DNA from: Aquamicrobium sp. LC103
Lineage (GTDB): Bacteria > Pseudomonadota > Alphaproteobacteria > Rhizobiales > Rhizobiaceae
Assembly (NCBI RefSeq): GCF_001014615.2
Contig: NZ_LBCQ02000015.1
Location: 62,001-126,000, forward strand
Reading direction: 5' to 3'
DNA length: 64,000 bases
How positions within the stretch are numbered: the first letter of the stretch is position 1; each line of letters opens with the position of its first letter. The position numbers were made by a program, and so were the translations under genes. Shown piece by piece: positions 16,894 through 24,458 of this stretch. The notes under the pieces were generated by a model. The model saw nothing but the letters and a program-made list of their open reading frames with translations. It ran no database searches and was not told the origin of the DNA.

Positions 16894-17907
16894 TCAGCCG
16901 TTTGGCTTGATGCAGATCTTCAGCCCGTCGCCGCGATGAGCGGTAGCGAAGGCTTCGCCGATGTCTTCCAGCGCGAAGCGATGGGTAACGATACTCCTCA
17001 GGCGCAGACGCGGCAGGATCTCCATCACGCGGTGATGCGTGTAGGGATTGCGGATCGAGCCGACGATGGTGATTTCGCGCGCAAACACGCGGTTCGGCTC
17101 GATGGAGGCTCGCTTGCCGGGAGCCGCGACGCCGAAGAACAACACGCGTCCGCCGTGGCAGACCAGTTCGATAGCCTGCTCCGCCGTATCCGGGCGGCCG
17201 GCGGCCTCGATCACTACATCCGCGCCGAGCCCACCGGTCGCGCCGTTGACGAAGGCTGAGAGATCCTCGCCGAGAGGATCCACGACCTGGTCGTAACCGA
17301 AGGTACGGATCTGGTCGCGGCGGCCGGCATTGGGTTCGGAGATGATGATCTTCGCGGCGCCGCGCAGCTCGGCCAAGCGAGCCAGGATCAGCCCGGCGGC
17401 GCCACCGCCCAGGATCACCACTGTGTCCCCCAGCCCGACATCGACCCGGTCGATGCCGTGCATGCAGCATCCCGTGATTTCGCCCAGTGCGGCTTCCTCG
17501 GCGCTGATGCCTTCCGGCACACGATACACCGTATCCATGCGCACGGTGGCATATTGCTCGAACCCGCCGTTCAGATTGATGCCCCAGGCAAGCCGGTCGA
17601 GGCATAGATGCGGCTTGCCGAGGCGGCAAGGCTTGCAGCATCCGCAATAGACATGAGGCTCAACCGACACGAGATCGCCCGGCTGGCAGATCCGCACCGA
17701 ACTGCCCACGCGTTCGACATAACCGGAAAATTCATGACCGAGCACCACCGGTGGCTTGGCCCAGAACTTTCCTTCCAGGATGTGCTGGTCGGTGCCGCAG
17801 ATCGTGGCGGAATCGATACGGATCAAAACCTCGTCGTGACCGGGCTCCTGGATGGGAATATCCTGGAGCTTCAGGGCCGCAGTGCCGTCGAAGATTGCTG
17901 CTTTCAT
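16894..17907 (-). CDS. Zinc-dependent alcohol/polyol dehydrogenase (MDR)
   Basis: 337 residues. Catalytic zinc ligands C37 and H58-E59, a complete structural zinc lobe (C88, C91, C94, C102), and Rossmann motif VVILGGGAAGL are intact. It resembles sorbitol/threonine-type dehydrogenases. AAGGAC lies 8 bases before the chosen ATG. Because the operon has a ketose-type kinase and aldolase but no aldose-ketose isomerase, this enzyme may create the ketose by oxidising a polyol, or act on another hydroxyl of the imported sugar (inference). Between the transporter ATPase and the aldehyde dehydrogenase genes. Confidence 0.83.
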   Translation of the reverse strand: MKAAIFDGTAALKLQDIPIQEPGHDEVLIRIDSATICGTDQHILEGKFWAKPPVVLGHEFSGYVERVGSSVRICQPGDLVSVEPHVYCGCCKPCRLGKPHLCLDRLAWGINLNGGFEQYATVRMDTVYRVPEGISAEEAALGEITGCCMHGIDRVDVGLGDTVVILGGGAAGLILARLAELRGAAKIIISEPNAGRRDQIRTFGYDQVVDPLGEDLSAFVNGATGGLGADVVIEAAGRPDTAEQAIELVCHGGRVLFFGVAAPGKRASIEPNRVFAREITIVGSIRNPYTHHRVMEILPRLRLRSIVTHRFALEDIGEAFATAHRGDGLKICIKPNG

Positions 17908-17944
17908 CTCGGTTGTCCTTGTGCCGGCGGCGGGAAGCTGTTCG

Positions 17945-19000
17945 TCAGATGCGGGCGCCGTTGGCGTCGAACGCCAGGGCCTTGCCCGGTACGAAAGCAA
18001 GTTGCAGGCGGTCGCCGGCCTTTGGCACGACATCGCCCGGCAGGCGTACCATTACGGGCGTGTCCCCTACCGTCACCGACAGCAGCGTGTCCGAGCCGAG
18101 CGGCTCCACCACGTCGACGACGCATTCCACGCCGTGCCCGCCCGGTGCCGTGATGCCGATATGTTCGGGGCGGATGCCCAATTCGCCCGGCGCTGCCGCG
18201 CTCGAGCCGAGACGCCGGACCTGCACCTGGTCGCCAGTGGCGAGCGTCGCCGTTTCCCCGTTGATATGTACGGGCAGAAAATTCATGGCTGGGGAGCCGA
18301 TAAAGCCCGCCACAAACCGTGTGCGCGGTTCATGATAAAGGTCAGCAGGCGTACCGATCTGCTCTACCGCACCACCCCGAAGCACCACGATGCGGTCCGC
18401 CATGGTCATCGCCTCGACCTGGTCATGGGTGACATAGATCATGGTGGTCTTCAGGCGGGCGTGAAGGCGCTTGATCTCGGTCCGCACCTCCACCCGCAGC
18501 TTGGCGTCGAGGTTCGAAAGAGGCTCGTCGAACAGGAAGACATCGGGCTCGCGAACGATCGCGCGGCCCATGGCTACGCGCTGCCGCTGGCCGCCCGAAA
18601 GGGCACGCGGCTTGCGGTCGAGCAGATGGCCGATCTGCAGGATTTCCGACGCTTGGGCGACGCGGCGCTCGATCTCCGCCTTGTCCGTGCCGCGCATCTT
18701 GAGGCCGAACGACATGTTGTTGCGGATCGTCATATGCGGATAAAGCGCATAATCCTGGAACACCATCGCAATGTTGCGGTCGCGTGCTGGCACGAAGTTA
18801 ACGACCCGCGAACCGATCGCAATCTCGCCGCGCTGGAAGCTTTCGAGCCCCGCAATCATGCGCAACAGCGTCGACTTTCCGCATCCTGACGGGCCGACGA
18901 ACACCATGAACTCGCCATCTTGGATGTCGAAGGACAAGTCTTCGATTATGGTGTGCTCGCCGTAGCTTTTGACGACATTTCGGACTGCAACGGAACTCAT
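17945..19000 (-). CDS. Sugar ABC transporter ATPase (MalK/UgpC family)
   Basis: 351 residues. Walker [10 protein letters not shown], signature [15 protein letters not shown], Walker [12 protein letters not shown], and the C-terminal TOBE/OB region typical of MalK-like proteins. It energises the two permeases just upstream in the operon. The start at 19000 is preceded by a short gap to the MalG-type permease (39 bases). Binds ATP at the cytoplasmic face. Confidence 0.9.
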   Translation of the reverse strand: MSSVAVRNVVKSYGEHTIIEDLSFDIQDGEFMVFVGPSGCGKSTLLRMIAGLESFQRGEIAIGSRVVNFVPARDRNIAMVFQDYALYPHMTIRNNMSFGLKMRGTDKAEIERRVAQASEILQIGHLLDRKPRALSGGQRQRVAMGRAIVREPDVFLFDEPLSNLDAKLRVEVRTEIKRLHARLKTTMIYVTHDQVEAMTMADRIVVLRGGAVEQIGTPADLYHEPRTRFVAGFIGSPAMNFLPVHINGETATLATGDQVQVRRLGSSAAAPGELGIRPEHIGITAPGGHGVECVVDVVEPLGSDTLLSVTVGDTPVMVRLPGDVVPKAGDRLQLAFVPGKALAFDANGARI

Positions 19001-19039
19001 GCGTGGAAACCTTCCGAATGGGAACTGAGAGCGCGGCCG

Positions 19040-19858
19040 TCAGCCCTTGACGGCGCCGAAGGACAAGCCGGCCACCAGCCAGCGTTGAACCATGAAGGTG
19101 AGAACGAGAGGCGGCAGCGCGATCACCGTCGCGGCAGCCATGAGCGCGCCCCAGTTGGTTGTGCCTTCACCAATGAAGTTGAAGGACGCGACAATCGCCG
19201 TTTTCGTGTCGAAGCCCGACAATGCGAGCGCAAACAGGAAGTAGTTCCAGGAGAATACGAAGCTCATGATCGTCGCCACGACCACGCCCGGATAGATCAT
19301 CGGCAAAACCAGGCGCACGAGGATCGTAGGGCCTCGGCAGCCGTCGATCTGGCCGCTTTCCACCACTTCGCGCGGCATGCCGTCGAAATAAGGAAGCAGG
19401 ATCCACAAAGCGAGCGGCATGGTCACCACCGCATGGGCCAGCACAAGCGCGGTGTAGCTGCCTGACAGGCCGAGATTGGAGAACATGATGAACCACGGCA
19501 ACAGGAACAGCGTGCCGGGGGCCATGCGTGCAAAGAGGCTAACCGTCGCCGGCCACACCATGCGATGCCAGGAAATCGCAAAGGCCGCGGGAATGGCCAG
19601 TACCAGGCCGAGCAGCGTCGAAAGCCCCGCAACGACGAAGGAATTCCATGTGTAATGCAAGAATTCGGTACGCCCAAATAGTTCCTCGTAGTTTTCGAGC
19701 GTCGGCTCGAACACCAGGCTCGGAGGATAGGCCGTAACTTCCAGCGGGCTCTTGAAAGAGGACAGAGCCATCCAAAGGATCGGCGACATGAAGATGATCG
19801 CGCCGAGCGAGAAAAGAACGGTGGGAAGCAGCGTGCGCTGTTTGTTATCCATTACCAA
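19040..19858 (-). CDS. Sugar ABC transporter permease, MalG type
   Basis: 272-residue inner-membrane permease with about six hydrophobic segments. Family features are the N-terminal FMSPILWMALSSFK, the FARMAPGTLFLLPW segment, and the ATPase-coupling EAA-like loop VVESGQIDGCRGPTILVRLVLPMIYPGV. It overlaps the other permease gene (7 bases), which indicates co-translation. Confidence 0.88.
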   Translation of the reverse strand: MVMDNKQRTLLPTVLFSLGAIIFMSPILWMALSSFKSPLEVTAYPPSLVFEPTLENYEELFGRTEFLHYTWNSFVVAGLSTLLGLVLAIPAAFAISWHRMVWPATVSLFARMAPGTLFLLPWFIMFSNLGLSGSYTALVLAHAVVTMPLALWILLPYFDGMPREVVESGQIDGCRGPTILVRLVLPMIYPGVVVATIMSFVFSWNYFLFALALSGFDTKTAIVASFNFIGEGTTNWGALMAAATVIALPPLVLTFMVQRWLVAGLSFGAVKG

Positions 19859-20721
19859 GACACCCGCTTACGAAGACCTGCAAAGAAAAGAACCGAGCCG
19901 AGCACAAGCAAGGCAAGGACGATCATCACCGCCGCGGCGTAGCCGACATCCATGAAGTCGAAGCCGAGTTTGTAGGCATAGATATTCAGCGTGGTGGTCG
20001 AATTGCCTGGGCCACCCTGCGTCGTGATGTAGATGATGTCGAAGAAGCGCAGCAGATCGACCGAACGCAGAACAGCCGCGGTCAAAAGCGTCGGGCCCAG
20101 CAGCGGCAAGGTAATGTGCCAGAAGCGCCTGAACCCTACCGCGCCGTCGATTTCAGCAGCCTCATAAACGCGCGCCGGCAAGGACTGCAGCCCACCGAGA
20201 ACGATCAACGCAACGAACGGCGTCCACTGCCAGGTGTCGATGAGAGCAATCACAAGCAGCGACCAGTTCGGGGACGCCAGCCACAGCAAGGGCGCGAAAC
20301 CGAGGCTCTGGACAATCCAGTTCGCCGCACCGAGGCCGGGATCGAGCACCACGATGGCGATCATGCCGACAACGACCGGCGGCAGCATGAAGGGTGAAAG
20401 GATCGCGGTGCGTACAAGGCCGCGCACGACATCGTAGCGGTTTAGAAGTAGCGCAAGCGCCGTACCTAGAACCAATTGCAGAACGAGCGCCGACAGGAAC
20501 AGCCCGAACGTGATGCGCAGCGCGCTCCAAAAGGACGGATCCGCCGCCAAACGTTGGAAGTTCGCGACCCCGAACCCGGTTGCCGGGGATCCGCCACCGA
20601 AGCCGAGATAAACAGCATAGCCCAGCGGGAACACCACCATGGCGAGCGTGAGAATAACGGCCGGGATCATCATCCACCGGACAGACATCGCGGTCTGGCC
20701 GGTCTGGGGCTGATGGGGCAT
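19852..20721 (-). CDS. Sugar ABC transporter permease, MalF/UgpA type
   Basis: 289-residue permease with six predicted membrane helices and the coupling loop YEAAEIDGAVGFRRFWHITLPLLGP. Start 20721 is chosen because AGGAGT lies about 10 bases upstream and the binding-protein gene ends at 20812; the frame is open further but runs into a non-protein-like extension. Partner of the MalG-type permease. Confidence 0.87.
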   Translation of the reverse strand: MPHQPQTGQTAMSVRWMMIPAVILTLAMVVFPLGYAVYLGFGGGSPATGFGVANFQRLAADPSFWSALRITFGLFLSALVLQLVLGTALALLLNRYDVVRGLVRTAILSPFMLPPVVVGMIAIVVLDPGLGAANWIVQSLGFAPLLWLASPNWSLLVIALIDTWQWTPFVALIVLGGLQSLPARVYEAAEIDGAVGFRRFWHITLPLLGPTLLTAAVLRSVDLLRFFDIIYITTQGGPGNSTTTLNIYAYKLGFDFMDVGYAAAVMIVLALLVLGSVLFFAGLRKRVSW

Positions 20722-20811
20722 GGGAAGGGAACTCCTGACGGATCGGGGCGGTGTCGAACCGGACGCGCCGAATTGCAGCGCGGCCGGTATCGCCATCGTT
20801 ACGGGCAGGGC

Positions 20812-22101
20812 TTAATCCTGAAGCGCCTGAACCTGCTCGGTTACCGCACAAGCTGCGGCTTCCGCGTCGTTTTGGCCAAGGATCACCTGCTGCACGACGC
20901 TGGACAGAATCTCACGCGCTTCCGGCGTGCGGGTCAGCGTCGGCGTCTGGTAAAGCGAGGTGCCGGTCTGCGAAATCTCGAGCAGCGCCTCCAGCCATTC
21001 GCCGCGAGGGCGGCTTTCACTTGCCCAGGCCTTGAAGTCGTCACCATTGAAGACGGAAACACGCGATGGAGCGATGCCGTTCTGGGCGAGCGTGTTCTGA
21101 ACTTCCTTGCCGGTTGCCCATTGCAGGAAATACCAAGCCGCTTCCTGCTTCTGCGACTTGCCGGAAATGGCGAGGCTCCAGTTGATGACGATCGGCTTGG
21201 AGGTGCCGTCGGCACCTGGCGGCAGAACACCAACCGCAATGTCCTCTGAGCGGCCGGGATAGCGCATGAGGGTGGAGAACTCGTTTGAGGACTCGTTCGA
21301 CATCGCCACTCGCCCCTGGGCGAGGAGATCTATAACCTGCGTGAAAGTGTGGTTGGTCGCGCCGGGCGGGCCGTATTCGCGCAGCAGCGAGCCATAAAGA
21401 TCGATGCCCTTGATCGTACCCGGCAGGCACAGCGTGGCCTTGCCGTCCGCATCCTTGAAATCGCCGCCGCTGTTGTAAACGAAACCGCCAAGCGGATAGC
21501 CGACGGTGCCGCGCAGACCGCGCGCGGCCCAAGGTGTGATCGCGCTGTCGCATTCCTTCAGCTTGGCGGCCGTGGCGGACAGTTCCTCGAGATTCGCGGG
21601 CTTTTCCAGGCCGCACTTCTCAAAGACGTCCTTGCGCCAGTAGAACAGCGGGCCCTCGACATTGATCGGCAAGCTGGTGACCGTCTCGCCCACGACGCCG
21701 CTATCGCGCAGCGCCTGCGAGAAATCTTCGTATTCGAAGGCGGGGTCTGTCGCATCGCCCTTCAGCAACGAAGTCAGATCGGCATACCAGCCATTGGCCT
21801 GAAACAGCGGCGCCTCGCGTGACGGCAAGGTCATGAACACATCGAGGTCGCTCGATCCACCCTGCAGCAGCGTGGTCAGGCGCGCGCGATACTGCTCCTC
21901 GCTATAGGTCTCGACGCGCAGCTTGATGCCGGTCTTCGTTGTGAACTCATCCAGCCGGTCGCGCATCTGTTGCGTCCAGGCGAGATTGTTGAGCATCAGA
22001 TTGACGGTCTCACCGTCATGCTTGCGCCAATCAAAGCCATCCTGCGCGTGCGCCGGCACCATTGCCAAAGCCAGAACAGCGGACATTGCAAAGAATCTCA
22101 A
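20812..22101 (-). CDS. Sugar ABC transporter substrate-binding protein (TTG start proposed)
   Basis: About 429 residues, extracellular solute-binding family 1. A TTG at 22101 has GGAGG exactly five bases upstream and yields a clean signal peptide (LRFFAMSAVLALAMVPAHA, cleavage before QDG); an ATG at 22086 would remove the basic residue. The mature protein has the usual two-lobe features (DVFMTLPSREAPLFQANGWYADL, later AISGKSQKQEAAWYFLQW). First gene of the nine-gene operon. The ligand is probably a sugar or sulfosugar; no binding-site comparison was possible. Confidence 0.85.
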   Translation of the reverse strand: MRFFAMSAVLALAMVPAHAQDGFDWRKHDGETVNLMLNNLAWTQQMRDRLDEFTTKTGIKLRVETYSEEQYRARLTTLLQGGSSDLDVFMTLPSREAPLFQANGWYADLTSLLKGDATDPAFEYEDFSQALRDSGVVGETVTSLPINVEGPLFYWRKDVFEKCGLEKPANLEELSATAAKLKECDSAITPWAARGLRGTVGYPLGGFVYNSGGDFKDADGKATLCLPGTIKGIDLYGSLLREYGPPGATNHTFTQVIDLLAQGRVAMSNESSNEFSTLMRYPGRSEDIAVGVLPPGADGTSKPIVINWSLAISGKSQKQEAAWYFLQWATGKEVQNTLAQNGIAPSRVSVFNGDDFKAWASESRPRGEWLEALLEISQTGTSLYQTPTLTRTPEAREILSSVVQQVILGQNDAEAAACAVTEQVQALQD

Positions 22102-22207
22102 ATCAACCTCCCTCAACTGCCAACCCTCGACGGGCGGACTCATATGGACCGCGGCAAACGCCCTTCGGTCATCCAGCAGGCCGCAACGCCGCTCTCCCAG
22201 ACAAAGC

Positions 22208-22261
22208 CAGATATTCGTTTCTGTTGTTTTTTGTCAACCTATGTTCGTTTTATTTCTTTTG
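22208..22261 (-). promoter_or_regulatory. Promoter of transporter operon with two DeoR-type operators
   Basis: On the minus strand TTGACA (22237-22232) is followed after 17-18 bases by ATATCTG (-10-like). The spacer holds AACAGAAACGAA, and a related AGAAATAAAACGAA lies just upstream (22244-22261). These A/C-rich GAAACGAA-like arms are the repeat type recognised by DeoR-family regulators such as AgaR and GlpR. The same arms recur before the DeoR gene at 23083-23106. Confidence 0.55.
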
Positions 22262-22299
22262 CGAATTTCGAGCGGCCTAGCTTGGCCACTGCAGCGAAA

Positions 22300-23067
22300 T
22301 CACGAACCAGGAAGATGCAGGGAGACACCGAAGCTGTTCACCAGTTCAATGCTGGCGGCGGGCGGTGTTTCATTTGTGAGGAGTCTGTCCACGCTGCGCA
22401 AATGTGTGCTGCGCACAATTCCAGTGGATGCGAACTTCGAGGAATCAGCGACCAGGATCGTCTCGCGCGCATTGGCGATCATAGCCAGCAATGGCGGAAC
22501 AAGGCTTTGGTCATATTCCAGCAATGCGCCATCGGCCGCAATGCCGCAGGTGCCAATCAGAGCGAAATCCAGGGAAAACCGCTCGATGATGCGCGCCGCC
22601 TCGTCGCCCGTCAGTGATCCGCTGGCTGGGCGCATCGCGCCCCCAACGACATGGATCTCGAAGCCTATTTTATCGTAAAGCGAGATAGCTGCATGGAGGT
22701 TGTTGGTGACGATTGTCAGCCCTTCGCGCACCCGCAGACACTGCGCTGCAAGTGCCAGGGTCGAGCCACCGGCAATGAACAGCGATGAGTGGTCGGGGAT
22801 GAGGTCCGGCAAAAGCCCCGCAGCGACCTTCTTTTCCTCAACATGGCTTGTGCTACGCACCTCATAGGTAGCGGCGGAAGGCGCTTCCGGCAACCGCGCA
22901 CCGCCGTGGTAGCGTTGCACCTTCCCATCTCGGGCAAGAACATTGAGGTCGCGGCGAATCGTTTGTGGCGACGTATCACAGGCTGCCGCCATATCTTCGA
23001 TAGTAACGTAGTCCTGTGCCTGAAGAAGGCCGAGAATGACATCGAATCGCTCAAAACTGCGCATCAT
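22300..23067 (-). CDS. DeoR-family transcriptional regulator
   Basis: 255 residues. N-terminal helix-turn-helix (YVTIEDMAAACDTSPQTIRRDLNVLARDGKVQRYHGGA) is diagnostic, followed by the DeoR-C sugar-phosphate sensor domain (FIAGGSTLALAAQCL, IVTNNLHAAI, GLLPDLI). The frame extends upstream to 23208, but ATG 23067 with GAGGGG upstream fits the family start. It precedes the sugar transporter operon on the same strand, and in E. coli the sulfoquinovose genes are also under a DeoR-type regulator (YihW/CsqR). Likely derepressed by a sugar phosphate of the pathway. Confidence 0.87.
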   Translation of the reverse strand: MMRSFERFDVILGLLQAQDYVTIEDMAAACDTSPQTIRRDLNVLARDGKVQRYHGGARLPEAPSAATYEVRSTSHVEEKKVAAGLLPDLIPDHSSLFIAGGSTLALAAQCLRVREGLTIVTNNLHAAISLYDKIGFEIHVVGGAMRPASGSLTGDEAARIIERFSLDFALIGTCGIAADGALLEYDQSLVPPLLAMIANARETILVADSSKFASTGIVRSTHLRSVDRLLTNETPPAASIELVNSFGVSLHLPGS

Positions 23068-23082
23068 CGCGCTGGCCCCTCG

Positions 23083-23106
23083 TTCGTTTTGTTGCGTTTC
23101 GTTATA
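23083..23106 (-). promoter_or_regulatory. DeoR operator and -10 element upstream of the deoR-type gene
   Basis: Minus-strand TATAAC (23106-23101) is followed immediately by a three-fold CGAAAC/CAAAAC/GAACGA direct-repeat array. The same repeat type lies in the transporter promoter. A TTGCCT sits 15 bases further upstream as a possible -35. Suggests autoregulation. Confidence 0.5.
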
Positions 23107-23334
23107 CAGACGGGACGAAAAAGGCAATGGGAACCATGACGACTCATGCTTCCATTGCAGCATCCTTTCTTCCTGGGCGAGGGCTTTGACGTCGAAGCTG
23201 GAACGCACTCCGACAACCCCGGCCTGACGTCATGAAACTATACGTTGCGACGCCGACACCACCGAGCCCGTTGCAATCCGGTCAATACCTCAAACGGAAC
23301 GGCCTCGCGTGAGTACCGTCGATGACACGAGGCC

Positions 23335-23472
23335 ATGGACAAGGCGACGGCGGAAAGCCGCTTCGATCTCGTCGTGCTCGAAGTCATGATGCCGGGCGAG
23401 GATTTGTGCGCGTCACTGCAGCGCACCGACAATCCCACATCCAGTCGTCCTTTGAGACGATCAAAAAAGTAA
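23335..23472 (+). pseudogene. Remnant of an OmpR-type response regulator receiver domain
   Basis: Translated, this stretch gives AMDKATAESRFDLVVLEVMM-PGED, the receiver segment around the phosphorylated aspartate of OmpR-like regulators (usually DLVVLDVMMPGEDG). The phosphoacceptor position is Glu, the segment is only ~30 residues, and it runs into unrelated sequence before a stop. The rest of the 23107-23553 gap shows no other gene that I can support. Confidence 0.5.
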
Positions 23473-23553
23473 TTCAGACGCTCCAGCATAGTTCGTGCAG
23501 CGCGAGGCCTCTATCGTTGATAGTGACGAACAGTTGGCTTCGGGAACAAGATT

Positions 23554-23970
23554 TTGACCCATGAACGAACGGCATGCCGAAATATCCACGCCGCCATCCA
23601 GCGTAATGCCTATGCGTGGCTAGTTGTCGTTGCCGCTCTCGCTGTACCGCCTTTGCCAGCAACCGCCAACGCCCAACAGGCCGATGGCGAGCGGCTGTTC
23701 CGCCAGCGTTGCGGCACCTGCCACAGCCCCGATCCAGGTCAGAACAGAAGCGGCCCTCATCTCGCCGGTGTGATCGGACGTGCGGCCGGCAGCATCGAGG
23801 GTGCGCGCTATTCGAAAGCAATGCGCGAGTCGGGCGTAGTCTGGAACGACGAGGCCCTCGACAATTTTCTCGCCGCCCCGCGCCGCATGGTTCCGGGCAC
23901 GACGATGACCGTCGGTGTTCCGGATGCGGCTCAGCGCGCGGCAATCATTACCTATCTCGAAAGCCAATAG
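23554..23970 (+). CDS. Class I c-type cytochrome, periplasmic
   Basis: 138 residues with one haem site: CGTCH, and a probable axial methionine in [12 protein letters not shown] hydrophobic segment ([23 protein letters not shown]) forms the signal peptide. No ATG exists in frame; the TTG at 23554 is the earliest start, with a long polar leader, so the start is uncertain. It precedes the 2Fe-2S and molybdopterin subunits by 32 bases. In such three-gene sets the cytochrome takes electrons from the hydroxylase instead of NAD (family knowledge). Confidence 0.83.
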   Translation: MTHERTACRNIHAAIQRNAYAWLVVVAALAVPPLPATANAQQADGERLFRQRCGTCHSPDPGQNRSGPHLAGVIGRAAGSIEGARYSKAMRESGVVWNDEALDNFLAAPRRMVPGTTMTVGVPDAAQRAAIITYLESQ

Positions 23971-24002
23971 CCGAAAGCCACCAGCACGAAGGAGGTACGC
24001 CC

Positions 24003-24455
24003 ATGACAGCGTTTACGATCAACGGAAGCGCGGTCGATGTCGCCGCCGAACCCGACACGCCCCTCCTGTGGGTGATCCGGGACGAGCTCAAGCTCACAGG
24101 CACCAAGTTCGGCTGCGGAATAGCCATGTGCGGCGCCTGCACGGTTCATGTCGACGGCGAACCGATGCGTTCCTGCCAGACACAGCTCCAGGACGTCGCC
24201 GGCAGGCAGGTGACGACGATCGAAGGTCTTTCGCCGGATGCCAGCCATCCGTTGCAGAAGGCATGGATCGTCGAGCAGGTGCCGCAGTGCGGCTACTGCC
24301 AGTCTGGGCAGATCATGCAGGCGGCGGCACTTCTTGCAAGCAATCCGCAGCCCAGCCGCGAGCAGATCATAGAGCACATGGACGGCAATATCTGCCGCTG
24401 CGGGACCTATGGTCGGATCATCAGCGCCATCGAGCGCGCCGCGCAGGAGGCCTGA
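24003..24455 (+). CDS. 2Fe-2S subunit of molybdenum hydroxylase (IorA-like)
   Basis: 150 residues with both clusters of the xanthine oxidase family small subunit: plant-type CGIAMCGAC plus a later cysteine, and the helical [10 protein letters not shown] with [15 protein letters not shown] lies 6-12 bases before the ATG; longer upstream frames overlap the cytochrome gene and are not credible. It passes electrons from the molybdopterin subunit to the cytochrome. Isoquinoline 1-oxidoreductase and related periplasmic aldehyde oxidases are the nearest family. Confidence 0.9.
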   Translation: MTAFTINGSAVDVAAEPDTPLLWVIRDELKLTGTKFGCGIAMCGACTVHVDGEPMRSCQTQLQDVAGRQVTTIEGLSPDASHPLQKAWIVEQVPQCGYCQSGQIMQAAALLASNPQPSREQIIEHMDGNICRCGTYGRIISAIERAAQEA

Positions 24456-24458
24456 GCC

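Noticed and set aside
23480-23550. Minus-strand segment with FVTIN similar to a LysR N-terminus
   Set aside because: The rest does not follow the HTH pattern; likely chance.
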